A stretch of 64,000 nt of DNA from Bog-532 sp963732345 (GCA_963732345.1 CAVSZI010000017.1:186001-250000); one strand, 5' to 3'. Shown: positions 10,086-18,601, counted from the first letter of the stretch. Translations and numbers: made by a program. Notes: a model not told the origin generated them from the sequence alone.

Positions 10086-10327
10086 TGGCGCCGGCTGATC
10101 CCGGCCCCGGGCACGCCATCGACATTCACCTGGACGAACTGCTGGCCGCGCGGGGGATGACCCTCACCGGGCTGTCCGAGCAGACCGGGGTCACGAATGT
10201 CAACTTGTCGATACTTAAGAACGGGCGGGCCCGCGCGGTCAGGTTCAGTACCCTCACCCGGCTGTGCCAGGTCCTCGACTGCCAGCCCGGGGACCTGCTC
10301 ACCTGGCGCGAGGAACCCGGGAGCTGA
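10085..10327 (+). CDS. Small XRE-family (Cro/CI-type) DNA-binding protein
   Basis: An 80-residue protein that is almost entirely one helix-turn-helix domain. LDELLAARGMTLTGLSEQTGVTNVNLSILKNGRARAVRFSTLTRLCQVLDCQPGDLL covers residues 17-73, with the recognition helix at VTNVNLSILKNG. This is the YozG-like minimal XRE type (Asn-Leu-Ser-x-Leu-Lys-Asn-Gly). There is no effector domain. The GTG start overlaps the stop of a 16-codon upstream frame. It probably binds the A/T-rich symmetrical site just upstream and represses itself. Such genes often pair with a DUF2975 membrane gene; none is present here. Confidence 0.85.
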   Translation: MAPADPGPGHAIDIHLDELLAARGMTLTGLSEQTGVTNVNLSILKNGRARAVRFSTLTRLCQVLDCQPGDLLTWREEPGS

Positions 10328-10507
10328 CCGGCGCAAAGAAAATTCAGTCAGCAGCTTCAAACCCTTGACGACTCTGGTGAACAGGCCTGCCGCGACTGGC
10401 GCGGCGGCGCAGGGCGAGAACACGGCGGGCGCGGATCCCGTGCCGCTTCGCCACAGGCGAAAGCTGACTGGCCGGCCCGGGGATCCCGGGCCCATAAAGT
10501 TATCCAC

Positions 10508-12361
10508 ATGACCGATCTCATTCCCCGCGATGTCCTGTTTGGCAATCCGGAACGGACCCTGCCGCGACTATCTCCCGACGGGACCCGGCTGGCCTGGATC
10601 GCGCCCCACGAGGGCGTGCTGAACGTCTGGATCGCGCCGCTGCGGGCCACCTCGGACGAGGCCGTGGACTGGTCCGGGGCCCGGGTGGTCACCGATGACC
10701 GGGACCGTGGCATCCGCATGTTCTCCTGGGCGCACGACAGCCGGCATCTGCTGTACATCCAGGACAACGGCGGGGACGAGAACTGGCGGCTGCACGACGT
10801 CAACCTGGACACCATGCTCCACCGTGACCTGACCCCGTTCGAGGGCGTCCAGGCCCGGCTCATCGCCTCGAGCAAGAAGTTCCCGACCGAGATCCTGATC
10901 GGGCTCAATCGCGAGAACCCGCAGTTGCACGACGTCTTCCGGCTCGACCTGCTCACCGGCGAGATGACCCTGGAGGTCAAGAACCCGGGCTTCATCGGCT
11001 GGCTTGCGGACGAGGACATGGTCATCCGGGGCGGGTTCGCCCCCAAGCCGAACGGCGACCTCGACCTCATGGTACGGGACCGGATGCTGGACGACTGGCG
11101 CCTGTTGCTAACGGTTCCGGCCGACGACGTGACCGCCAGCAACGTCGTCTCGTTCAGCGCCGACGGCCGGTCGCTGCTGGCCATCACGCCGGTCGAGGCG
11201 AACACCTCCCGGCTGATCCGGGTCGACGTGGCCAGCGGCGACATCGAGGTGCTGGCCACCGATCCCGAGGCCGACGTGGACGGCGTGGTGCTGCACCCCG
11301 ACACCCGGGAGCCGCAGATCGTCACCGTGATGAAGGACCGCACCGAGTACCGGGTGCTGGACAGTTCGGTCGAGGCCGACCTGGAGGCGATCCGGGCGCT
11401 CCACCCGGGCGACCCGTCGATCGGCGGCCGCGAGCACGCCGGCTCGCCCTGGCAGGTCGCGTTCAACAACGACACGGGCTCCATCACGTACTTCGTCTAC
11501 GACCCCGCCGCGCACCGCGGAAGGTACCTGTTCAGCGCGCGGCCGGAACTGGACCGCTACGGGCTCGCGGCGATGGAGCCGTTCAGCTTCACCGCGCGGG
11601 ACGGGCTGACCGTGCACGGATACATCACGTTCCCGCCCGGCGCCGCCCGCTCGGACCTGCCTGCCGTGCTCAACGTGCACGGCGGCCCGCAGGTCCGCGA
11701 CGAGTGGGGCTTCGACCCGGAGGTTCAGTGGCTCGCCAACCGCGGCTACGCCTGCGCGCAGGTCAACTACCGCGGCTCTACCGGATACGGCAAGGCGTTC
11801 GTCACGGCCGGCGACCACGAGTGGGGCGCCAAGATGCACGACGACCTGATCGACGCGGTCGACTACATCGCCAGCCAGGGCTGGGTGGACCGGAAGCGGG
11901 TCGCCATCTACGGCGGCTCCTACGGCGGGTACGCCGCGCTGGTCGGGGCCGCCTTTACGCCGGACGCCTTCTGCTGCGCCGTCGACATCGTCGGCCCCTC
12001 CAACCTCAAGACGCTGCTGGAAACTATCCCGCCGTACTGGGCGCCGCTGATCGCCCAGCTCTACAAGCGGGTCGGCAACCCGGAGACCGAGGCGGACTTC
12101 CTCTGGTCTCGCTCGCCGCTGTCACGGGCGCACGACATCCGGATTCCGCTGCTCATCGCGCAGGGCGCCAACGACCCCCGGGTCAGGCAGGCCGAGTCGG
12201 AGCAGATCGTGGCCGCGCTGCGGGAAGCCGGGATCGACCACGAGTACATGCTGTTCCCCGACGAGGGCCACGGCTTCGCCAAGCCCGAGAACCGGCTGAA
12301 GTTCTACGCCGTGGCCGAGCGCTTCCTGGCCCGCTACCTGGACGGCCGCTTCGAGGACTAG
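10508..12361 (+). CDS. S9-family prolyl oligopeptidase
   Basis: A 617-residue serine peptidase. Residues 1-360 form the beta-propeller (repeats such as PRLSPDGTRLAWIAPHEG and MFSWAHDSRHLLYIQD). The C-terminal alpha/beta hydrolase domain has the catalytic Ser in GGSYGGYA (about residue 471), Asp in GANDPRV (about 556) and His in DEGHGF (about 588). No signal peptide is visible, so it is probably cytoplasmic and acts on short peptides or acylated amino acids. It stands alone; about 180 bp separate it from the XRE gene. Confidence 0.93.
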   Translation: MTDLIPRDVLFGNPERTLPRLSPDGTRLAWIAPHEGVLNVWIAPLRATSDEAVDWSGARVVTDDRDRGIRMFSWAHDSRHLLYIQDNGGDENWRLHDVNLDTMLHRDLTPFEGVQARLIASSKKFPTEILIGLNRENPQLHDVFRLDLLTGEMTLEVKNPGFIGWLADEDMVIRGGFAPKPNGDLDLMVRDRMLDDWRLLLTVPADDVTASNVVSFSADGRSLLAITPVEANTSRLIRVDVASGDIEVLATDPEADVDGVVLHPDTREPQIVTVMKDRTEYRVLDSSVEADLEAIRALHPGDPSIGGREHAGSPWQVAFNNDTGSITYFVYDPAAHRGRYLFSARPELDRYGLAAMEPFSFTARDGLTVHGYITFPPGAARSDLPAVLNVHGGPQVRDEWGFDPEVQWLANRGYACAQVNYRGSTGYGKAFVTAGDHEWGAKMHDDLIDAVDYIASQGWVDRKRVAIYGGSYGGYAALVGAAFTPDAFCCAVDIVGPSNLKTLLETIPPYWAPLIAQLYKRVGNPETEADFLWSRSPLSRAHDIRIPLLIAQGANDPRVRQAESEQIVAALREAGIDHEYMLFPDEGHGFAKPENRLKFYAVAERFLARYLDGRFED

Positions 12362-12496
12362 CCCATATACGGCTCTAACCAGGACGAAGCATCGCAGCGG
12401 ATGCCTGCCATCAGTCTTCGCGCCGGGCCTTACGGGCCAACCGAAAAACTCGATCGCGTCCTCCTCCTTGGACTTCATCGGGCAAACTTCGAGGTG

Positions 12497-13015
12497 ATGA
12501 GCGAGATGGCTGCCGCCAGTCCCCCGTTCCATCACGGGTCGCAACAGCGGCCGATGAACGGCTCGTGGGCGCTGCGGACACACCTGGAGCTCGGTGCGTT
12601 GCGCGGTGCCGTGCCCTGCGCGCGTCTGCATGCCCGGCACGTGCTGTGGGAATGGGGCCTGTCCGATCTGGACGAGCCGGCCGAGCTTGTGGTCTCCGAA
12701 CTCGTCACCAACGCCATACAGGCGTCGGTCGGGCTGAGCTACGAGATGCCCGGGTACGAGGAGGAGAGCCTCGGCCTGCCGTGCGTCTGGCTGTGGCTCG
12801 CGTCCGACGGGCGGCAGCTGGTCGTTGAGGTCGGCGACAGCAGCCCGCGGGCACCTGCCCTGGCCGAGATGGAGTACGACCTGGAGGGCGGCCGGGGCCT
12901 CCTGCTGGTGGAGACGGTCAGCCGGCGGTGGGGCTACTACTTCCCCACCGAAGAGGACGAGAGCCAGCGAAAGATCATCCGCAAGGTCGTCTGGGCGCTG
13001 GTCACGCGTCCCTAG
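12497..13015 (+). CDS. RsbW-like ATP-binding protein (HATPase_c, anti-sigma type)
   Basis: A 172-residue protein consisting of one GHKL ATPase domain. The N box is ELVVSELVTNAIQAS (about residues 60-75), followed by VEVGDSSPRAP (G1-like) and EGGRGLLLVETVSRRWGYY (G2-like). Streptomycetes and relatives carry dozens of such RsbW/SpoIIAB-like proteins, thought to act on sigma factors or anti-anti-sigma proteins; the partner is not in the window. ATG 12497 is chosen; further upstream codons are not conserved in character. It converges on lexA, with a strong terminator between them. Confidence 0.88.
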   Translation: MSEMAAASPPFHHGSQQRPMNGSWALRTHLELGALRGAVPCARLHARHVLWEWGLSDLDEPAELVVSELVTNAIQASVGLSYEMPGYEEESLGLPCVWLWLASDGRQLVVEVGDSSPRAPALAEMEYDLEGGRGLLLVETVSRRWGYYFPTEEDESQRKIIRKVVWALVTRP

Positions 13016-13051
13016 TGGCGAGCATCACACGACGCGCCCGCCTACAGGCGA

Positions 13052-13088
13052 GGGCGGCTTTGCCGTAGGCCGCACGGCAAAGCCGCCC
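13052..13088. terminator. Bidirectional intrinsic terminator between the RsbW-like gene and lexA
   Basis: A perfect inverted repeat with 15-bp arms (GGGCGGCTTTGCCGT at 13052-13066 and its complement at 13074-13088) and a 7-nt loop. It lies between two convergent genes, 36 bp after one stop and 37 bp after the other, so it can serve both. There is no long T-tract, as is common in actinobacteria. Confidence 0.85.
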
Positions 13089-13125
13089 CTTATCCGGGGA
13101 AAGGCCGCCCCCGAAAAGCGGAAAC

Positions 13126-13917
13126 TCAGATGCGGCGGAGCACGGAGACCACGCGCCCCAGGATTTTCGCCTCGTCGCCGAGGATGGGCTCGTAGACGGG
13201 ATTGTGCGGCATCAGCCAGACGTGGCCGCCGCCCCTCTTGAAGGTCTTGACCGTCGCCTCGCTCTCCTCGCCATGGCCCTCGAACATGGCCGCGACGATG
13301 TCGCCGTTCTCTGCATCTTCCTGCGACCGGACCACCACCCAGTCACCGTCGGTGATGGCGGCGTTGATCATCGAATCGCCGCGGACCTGGAGCAGGAAGT
13401 GCTGTCCCTCGCCGACCAGCTGCTTCGGCAGCGGGAACGTGTCCTCGATCTGCTGCTTGGCGATGATCGGGCCACCGGCCGCGATCTGCCCGACCCAGGG
13501 CACGTACGCCGCCTCCTGGGAAGGGAAGTCGAAGACGGGCGGCAGTGGTTCGCGCTTTTCCTCTTCGCGCTCGCACGCGGGGCGCAGGACCGGCCCGAGG
13601 CCGGCCGTGGCCGGATCGGGCAGCACTTCCATGGTCCGCGGGCGGCCCGGGTCCCGGTGCAGGTAGCCCTTGCGCTGCAGCACCTTCAGATGATGGGCCA
13701 CGGTCGAGGTGCTCTGCAGGCCCAGCGCCTCGCCGATCTCGCGGATCGACGGCGGATAGCCACGGCGCCCCACGACCTCACGAATGTACTGCAGCATCTC
13801 TTCCTGGCGCTTGCTCAGCGCACACTCAGGGCCGGCCCGCTCCGGGCCGATCCGGGCCGGGCCGATCCGGTCACGCTCGCCTGGAGTCCCCGCTGCCGCG
13901 CCGCCGCTGACCGTCAT
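13126..13917 (-). CDS. lexA: LexA repressor (SOS response, self-cleaving)
   Basis: A 263-residue actinobacterial LexA. The winged helix-turn-helix (YIREVVGRRGYPPSIREIG, then STSTVAHHLKVLQRKGYLHR) covers about residues 44-88. The latent S24 peptidase follows: cleavage site Ala-Gly in VGQIAAGGPI (about 147-148), catalytic Ser in RGDSM (about 182) and Lys in EATVKTFKR (about 224). The long acidic spacer between the domains is usual for this group. ATG 13917 is chosen because the upstream GGAGGG would be too close to ATG 13923. It would repress DNA-repair genes until RecA stimulates cleavage. No canonical SOS box is visible upstream. Confidence 0.95.
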   Translation of the reverse strand: MTVSGGAAAGTPGERDRIGPARIGPERAGPECALSKRQEEMLQYIREVVGRRGYPPSIREIGEALGLQSTSTVAHHLKVLQRKGYLHRDPGRPRTMEVLPDPATAGLGPVLRPACEREEEKREPLPPVFDFPSQEAAYVPWVGQIAAGGPIIAKQQIEDTFPLPKQLVGEGQHFLLQVRGDSMINAAITDGDWVVVRSQEDAENGDIVAAMFEGHGEESEATVKTFKRGGGHVWLMPHNPVYEPILGDEAKILGRVVSVLRRI

Positions 13918-13976
13918 CCGCATCCCTCCGGTGGTCGTTCGCTGTATCGAATCTTAACAGTCTCAGGCCGCTCGGC

Positions 13977-14489
13977 TCAATACTTTGTTCGAATAGCTGT
14001 CCGCGGGCGGAGGGCGCGCGCGTGGGCCCGTTCGGCTAAATCAGCGACCTCAGCCGCCACCAGCGCGCCAAGTTCCCAGCAGGCCTCAAGATCGGCCTTG
14101 CCGGGCGGCCCGGTGACGCAGACCGGCGGCCGGACCGCGCGCCATTGCAGGCCGGTAGTGATCGATTCGACGGCGCGCACCGCTCCGCCGGTGTCCAGGC
14201 CGCCGTGCACGTACAGGCCGTAGGGGCGCCGGCGGGTCGCCTCCAGGCACGGGTAGTAGATCCCGTCGAAGAAGTGCTTGAGCGCCCCCGACATGTAACC
14301 AATATTGGCGGGCGTGCCGAGCAAGAAACCGTCAGCCGGGAGCACGTCAACCGCCGCCGCCGTCAGGGCAGGCCTTATGACCACCTCGACGCCCTCGATC
14401 TCGTCGGTCCGCGCGCCGCGGACCACGGCCTCGAACATCTCCTGCAGGGCGGGGCTGGGCGTGTGGTGGACAAGCAGCAGAGTCGGCAT
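13977..14489 (-). CDS. Flavodoxin-like / NADPH-dependent FMN reductase-family protein
   Basis: A 170-residue protein starting MPTLLLVHHTPSPALQEMFEAV, with a first beta-strand and phosphate loop as in flavodoxins. ADGFLLGTPANIGYMSGALKHFFD (about residues 58-81) is the FMN isoalloxazine loop, and YGLYVHGGLDTGGAVRAVES follows. Length and motifs fit the flavodoxin-fold oxidoreductases (WrbA/FMN-reductase superfamily). The start at 14489 is where the fold begins; open frame upstream of it is low-complexity. It ends 53 bp before lexA on the same strand, so lexA's promoter must overlap its 3' end or the short gap. Confidence 0.85.
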   Translation of the reverse strand: MPTLLLVHHTPSPALQEMFEAVVRGARTDEIEGVEVVIRPALTAAAVDVLPADGFLLGTPANIGYMSGALKHFFDGIYYPCLEATRRRPYGLYVHGGLDTGGAVRAVESITTGLQWRAVRPPVCVTGPPGKADLEACWELGALVAAEVADLAERAHARALRPRTAIRTKY

Positions 14490-14621
14490 CAGCGCCGAGC
14501 CTAGCGGGGGAATAAGGCCGAGCCTAGCGGGGGAATTAGACGGTGTCCGCCGTCGAGTGTTCACCGCCCGTTCGGTGGCTACGGTTTGCCATCCCCCCGG
14601 CCCGGGATGTCAGGATGAGGT

Positions 14622-15396
14622 ATGCCGTGGATCGAGCTCGAAGGTGCCGTCAACGTCCGTGACCTGGGTGCCCTGCCCACCTCCGATGGGGGCAAGACCG
14701 TCGGCGGGCGGCTGCTGCGCAGCGACAACCTGCAAGAACTGTCGCCTGCTGACGTCGCCAGGCTGGTGCGGGACTTCGGGCTGACCACCGTCATCGACCT
14801 GCGCAGCACCGCGGAGCTGACGGCCGAAGGGCCGGCGCCGCTCCACGCCGTGGGCAGCGTCCGGCACGTTCACCTTCCTGTCCTGCCCGAACAGGGGCAC
14901 GCCACCAACGTGGTCGCGGACGTCCTGCTGACCCGCGCGGACCAGGACCGGTCCCGCTATTCCGGCGATCCGCGGGCCGGGCACTATCTGGGCTATCTGG
15001 AGGACCGCCCCGGCCAGGTGGTCGACGCGCTGCGCACCATCGCCCGTTCCGAGGGCACGGCCCTGGTGCACTGCGCGGCGGGCAAGGACCGCACCGGGGT
15101 GGTCGTCGCGCTCGCGCTCTGCGCCGCCGGGGTCCGCGCGGACGCCGTCATCGCCGACTACGCCGCCACCGCCGAACGGACCGAGGCGATCCTGCAGCGG
15201 CTGCGGAGGTCGCCGACGTACGCGATCGAACGTCGTCCGCCAGCCGGCGGATTCACACCGGGCGCGGCCGGAGACGATGACCGCGTTCCTGGAACAGCTG
15301 GACGCACGTTACGGCGGCGTCGTTCCGTGGCTGGATGACCACGGGTTTTCCGGCAGCGACCTGGGCCTGCTGCGCGCGAGGCTCCGCAACCCCTGA
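14622..15396 (+). pseudogene. Tyrosine/serine phosphatase (IphP family), frameshifted near the 3' end
   Basis: The first 200 codons are intact and carry NVRDLG (start of the domain), TTVIDLRSTAEL and the active-site loop HCAAGKDRTGVVVALAL (Cys nucleophile, Arg of the P-loop). After LRRSPTYAIERRPPA the original frame turns to unrelated text and would end at 15338. A +1 shift near 15240-15260 restores ETMTAFLEQLDARYGGVVPWLDD...LGLLRARLRNP and a TGA at 15394-15396, the expected C-terminal helices. So one base is in excess (or two are missing). The catalytic part is whole; an active but C-terminally altered protein or a sequence error are both possible. No partner gene is evident. Confidence 0.8.
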
Positions 15397-15439
15397 GCGC
15401 TGGCGGCCCGGGGGTGCGGTCGGGCCCGCGGCGGCCCAC

Positions 15440-15754
15440 TCAGGGCAGGAGGGCCAGCTTCCCGGTGACCTGCCGTTTGGCCAGCGCGTTCAGCGCCCCG
15501 GCGGTGCGCTCGAGCGGATAGGTCTGGGGCGCGACCGGGTGCAGGGCTCCGGCCGCCACCCGGCCGAGCACATCGGTGAACGGGAGCGAGGGCTTGAGCT
15601 GGTACATTCCGCCGACGATGAGGCCGTCCACGAAGCTGACGCCCGCGGCGTGGACCTTGACGAGGACCTCGCCGGGGCCTGGTTTGGGATCGGGAACCAC
15701 CTCCAGCCCCGGATGTTCCGGCGGGCCGAACTCCCGGCAGACGATGCGGCGCAT
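15440..15754 (-). pseudogene. Internally deleted NADPH:quinone oxidoreductase (MDR family)
   Basis: The 104-residue frame joins the first 60 or so residues of an MDR enzyme (MRRIVCREFGPPEHPGLEVV, then PGPGEVLVKVHAAGVSFVDG) directly to its last 45 (HPVAPQTYPLERTAGALNALAKRQVTGKLAL). Between them, at about the SLPFTDVLGR junction, the whole nucleotide-binding Rossmann domain of a normal 320-residue enzyme is missing. The deletion preserved the frame. The product cannot bind NADPH and I treat it as a pseudogene. Confidence 0.8.
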
Positions 15755-15863
15755 CCCGGCTCCCCTCGGATCACACTCTCGTGGGCCACGGTAGGCCCGG
15801 GATCGCTGGGGACGTAAGGGGTGGTTTCCGGCTTCCTGGGAAAGGCGGACGGGCAGACACGCG

Positions 15864-15904
15864 GGCAGGCAGGCCAGCGGACATATGCCGCCGACCTGCC
15901 TGCC
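15864..15904. terminator. Hairpin terminator after the LysM-transglycosylase gene
   Basis: Ten-bp arms GGCAGGCAGG (15864-15873) and CCTGCCTGCC (15895-15904) with a 21-nt loop that can pair further. It lies about 50 bp past the stop of the minus-strand LysM gene. Confidence 0.65.
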
Positions 15905-15957
15905 TTTATTGATGTCCTAGGCGGCTCCACTTGCCGCCCGTGGTGTTCCGCTGCTGA

Positions 15958-16860
15958 TCAGCAGCCGTCGTAGGCCGACCAGTTGGACTGGCCGCCCGCG
16001 GCGATCGCGTTGTTGAACACCTGGTTCTGCTGCGCCACGCTGGCGCTGCCGAACGACGAGGGGGAACCCCCGTAAGCAGCCCAGGTCGATGCGCTGAACT
16101 GGTAGAGGCCGTAGTGGCCGCTGGCGTTCATGACCTGACTGTTGCCGCCCGATTCACGGGCGATCACGCACGACTGGAAGGAGCCGCTACCGGAATAGGT
16201 GGCCGCGGAAACGGCCTTCGGGGCAGTCTGCACGGGCGCGGTCTGGACCGGCGCAGCCTGTGTCGGCACGTAAGACCGCACTGGCGCAGTCTGTACGGGC
16301 ACACTCTGTACGGGCGCCACGCTGGCTTGCACCGGGGCGGGGACGTGGGCCGCGGGGGGCCCGAGAAGCGCAGGCGCATGGGGGATCTGCGCTGGCTTGA
16401 GCGGGACGTTCAGAACCTGCCCGATCTCGATTTCGTTCGCCCAGTGGATCTGGTGATGGTTGGCCCAGTAGAGGACCGGCCACGCGTTCGGGCTGTGGTA
16501 GAAGCGCTGGGAGATCGCAGCCAGCGAGTCACCCGAGCGGACGGTGTACCGGGCCGGCAGGGCGGACTTTGCCACGTGCGCCTCGTGCGCCACGTGCGCC
16601 TCGTGCGCCGCGGCGTTCCGCGCCACGGACATTAGGCGGGCGGACGAGGAGTCCGTGTGGTCGGCGGCCGCAGCGTGATGCGCGGTAGCCGAGACGGTGG
16701 CTGCACCCGCGGGTGCTGCCTGCGCCGACAAGCAAAGCGCCGCGGCGGCCAAGCCGAACAGCGTAGGCGCGGCGGCGATTGGCAGCCGGTGCGGACGTCG
16801 ATTGTTTGCGGGTTTTCCTGGGCGGCCCAAAAGGCTCCTTCCCGTGTTGGGCGCGCTCAC
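15958..16860 (-). CDS. Secreted LysM / transglycosylase-like cell-wall protein (Rpf-like)
   Basis: A 300-residue exported protein with a GTG start. An Arg-rich N-terminus precedes a hydrophobic signal segment (AAAPTLFGLAAAALCLSAQA, about residues 29-48). A LysM peptidoglycan-binding domain follows (YTVRSGDSLAAISQRFYHSPNAW...IEIGQVLNVPL, about 104-155). Then comes a linker of Pro-Val-Gln-Thr-Ala repeats, and a C-terminal transglycosylase-like domain with CVIARESGGNSQVMN and GHYGLYQFSASTWAAYGG, where Glu in ARESGG is the likely catalytic acid. It probably cleaves peptidoglycan during growth or spore germination. The c-di-AMP riboswitch often found upstream of rpf-like genes in actinomycetes is not recognisable here. 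Confidence 0.9.
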   Translation of the reverse strand: MSAPNTGRSLLGRPGKPANNRRPHRLPIAAAPTLFGLAAAALCLSAQAAPAGAATVSATAHHAAAADHTDSSSARLMSVARNAAAHEAHVAHEAHVAKSALPARYTVRSGDSLAAISQRFYHSPNAWPVLYWANHHQIHWANEIEIGQVLNVPLKPAQIPHAPALLGPPAAHVPAPVQASVAPVQSVPVQTAPVRSYVPTQAAPVQTAPVQTAPKAVSAATYSGSGSFQSCVIARESGGNSQVMNASGHYGLYQFSASTWAAYGGSPSSFGSASVAQQNQVFNNAIAAGGQSNWSAYDGC

Positions 16861-17713
16861 GGCGAGAACTGGACGCGGTGCTTTTTGATGTCACCTGGAT
16901 GCGAACAGCCTTGGGAGCGCCTGACAGGCCGTGAGCATAAACGGGTGGATACAAGTCCGTCAAAGGTGGGTAAAGAAATCCGTATTGCCCGGCTTTGAGG
17001 CCCGTCGGTGGGGAGGCTGAAGCAGACGGCGGCGCTCAGACGTGAGACGCGGGGGGGCCGCCCGGTCGGCCGCCGTCCGTGGGTTTAACTGGGAATCCCA
17101 CCGCTGACCTGCGCGCTTGGCCGTTATCGGCCGACCGTAACCGGCCGCTCCCGGGACGCCCGGAAGGGCGCAGCCCGGCCTCTTGCAGAATGCGTTTCTG
17201 TGGCCTTTTTGTGTGGTCATGATAGTGATCAAGGTCACACTCCGACGTGGTCCGCGGCGGCGCCCTGCACGCCGCCGGTTTCCCCTTGTTGCCCGGCGGA
17301 GCGGAGCCCCGAAACTGCTCTCGGCTCGTCTGCCCAAACCGGCCCTCGAATTCACCCTAGGGGCCGGCCCAGATCGGGTAATCGGTTGTAGCCGGAGACA
17401 CCCCCCCTTGACAATGGGTGCGGGGGGCCGCCGGTAGCCAGCCCGTGACCCAGCGCGAACTGGCTGAGGAGATCGGGTTGGGCGATGAAGAGCCGGGCGA
17501 AGGAGACGGCGCCGGCGATTCCGGCCGCGACGATCGCGTTGCCGCTTTCCGGCCGAAGCCGTGGCTGGGAATCGGGGGCCGTCGAATAGCTGGCGGCGCC
17601 GGGCAATCCCCCGCGCGCCTGCCGCGGCTCGACCTGGCGGTCCGGGACGCAGGGCTGGCCACAGGGCCGGGTTGGCGTCCCGGCGCCGGGCACGTACCCG
17701 GCGCCGGGACGTT
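16861..17713. other. Long intergenic region without a supported gene
   Basis: About 850 bp between the LysM gene and the repeat at the end of the FKBP gene. It holds the LysM promoter. A minus-strand open frame at 17352-17693 has one hydrophobic stretch (AIVAAGIAGAVSFARLFIA), but its codon use and remaining text do not look protein-like. I annotate no gene. Confidence 0.5.
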
Positions 17714-17776
17714 CGTCAGATGAGACTCCGTCAGATGGAGACTCCGTCAGATGGAGACTCCGTCAGATGGAGACCA
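17714..17776. repeat. 16-bp tandem repeat (4 copies) spanning the FKBP stop codon
   Basis: Units of CGTCAGATGGAGACTC at 17714-17728 (one base short), 17729-17744, 17745-17760 and 17761-17776. Read on the minus strand, each copies the end of the FKBP gene, codons Val-Ser-Ile and TGA. The true stop is 17763-17765, inside the copy nearest the gene; the other three copies lie downstream. Confidence 0.9.
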
Positions 17777-18134
17777 GGTCGCAGACGAAGATGAGAGTCT
17801 CGCCCGGCGCAATCACGTTCCCGGCGCCCCGGTTCCCGTAGGCCAGATCCGGGGGGATGATCAGCTGGCGGCGACCGCCGACCCTCATCCCTTGCACGCC
17901 CTGGTCCCAGCCGGCGATGACGCGACCGGCACCGAGCTGGAACTCCAGCGGATCGCCGCGATCCCAGCTGGCGTCGAATTCCTCCCCCGTCGAGTAGGCG
18001 ACCCCGACGTAGTGGACCTGGACCGTGTCTCCCGCCTTCGCGGTCCCACCGTTGCCTTCCCAGATGTCGGTGACCTGCAGCTCGGCCGGCGGCTCGCCGC
18101 CGGGGAAGTCGACCTCGGGCTTGCCGATGCTCAT
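17763..18134 (-). CDS. FKBP-type peptidyl-prolyl cis-trans isomerase
   Basis: A 123-residue single-domain FKBP, cytoplasmic (no signal peptide), that speeds proline isomerisation in protein folding. Visible family landmarks are VQVHYVGVAYSTGEEFDASWDRG (residues 38-60), PLEFQLGAGRVIAGWDQGVQGM and GGRRQLIIPPDLAYGNRGAG, ending in TLIFVCDLVSI. These include the drug-binding-pocket Tyr, Phe, Asp, Trp and Tyr of FKBP12-type enzymes. Its 3' end lies in a tandem repeat that duplicates the stop. Confidence 0.95.
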   Translation of the reverse strand: MSIGKPEVDFPGGEPPAELQVTDIWEGNGGTAKAGDTVQVHYVGVAYSTGEEFDASWDRGDPLEFQLGAGRVIAGWDQGVQGMRVGGRRQLIIPPDLAYGNRGAGNVIAPGETLIFVCDLVSI

Positions 18135-18345
18135 AATCGCCTCTCTCGGTTGCTGGCGTAGCTAGATCTATCGAGGACCCGTCGAGGGTAGCCGTGAACG
18201 ACGAGGAGAGGCAGGCTCAGGGCGGCATCCGGCACGGCATGGCGAGAGCCGTCCAAGGGCGCCCGCATCACGGCGGCCCATCCGGCTGGCGCACTGCGGC
18301 CAACCGGGCAGGCTAATCGCGGCCCGTCCAGCCTACGGTCCTCGC

Positions 18346-18425
18346 GGCCGTCCAGGGCCACCGCAGGCCGTCCAGGGCCACCGCAGGCCGTCCAGGGCCA
18401 CCGCAGGCCGTCCAGGGCCACTGCG
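18346..18425. repeat. 20-bp tandem repeat (4 copies)
   Basis: Four copies of a 20-bp unit, GGCCGTCCAGGGCCACCGCA, at 18346, 18366, 18386 and 18406, the last with two changes. It lies between the FKBP and VOC genes, upstream of the FKBP promoter, directly beside a second array of different unit length. Confidence 0.9.
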
Positions 18426-18440
18426 GGGCCGTCCATAGGG

Positions 18441-18566
18441 GACCGTATGGCCATACAGAAGGACCGTGTGGCCGTACAGAGGGACCGTGTGGCCGTACAG
18501 AGGGACCGTGTGGCCGTTCAGAGGGACCGTGTGGCCGTTCAGAGGGACCGTGTGGCCGTACAGAGG
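18441..18566. repeat. 21-bp tandem repeat (6 copies)
   Basis: Six 21-bp units beginning GACCGTGTGGCC at 18441 and then every 21 bases. Copy 1 is the most divergent (GACCGTATGGCCATAC). As 21 is divisible by three, several frames through it are open and look like heptad-repeat peptides (Asp-Arg-Val-Ala-Val-Gln-Arg), but there is no sign of selection for a protein. There are no spacers, so it is not a CRISPR array. Confidence 0.88.
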
Positions 18567-18601
18567 GGACCCCGTGTGGGCGCCCCCGTCCATAGGGGAC
18601 G

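Noticed and set aside
13924..13995. SOS box upstream of lexA
   Set aside because: Only isolated TTCGA/TCGAA half-sites are visible; none has the CGAAC-n4-GTTCG symmetry of actinobacterial SOS boxes.
16861..17100. ydaO-type c-di-AMP riboswitch upstream of the LysM gene
   Set aside because: I could not find the conserved GGGGGACC and GGGUGAA-like blocks on the minus strand.
17352..17693. Minus-strand open frame with one hydrophobic segment
   Set aside because: Only one stretch is protein-like; the rest is Pro/Arg/Gly-rich and there is no ribosome binding site.
18441..18566. Possible CRISPR array
   Set aside because: Units are directly adjacent without spacers, 21 bp long, and no cas genes are present.
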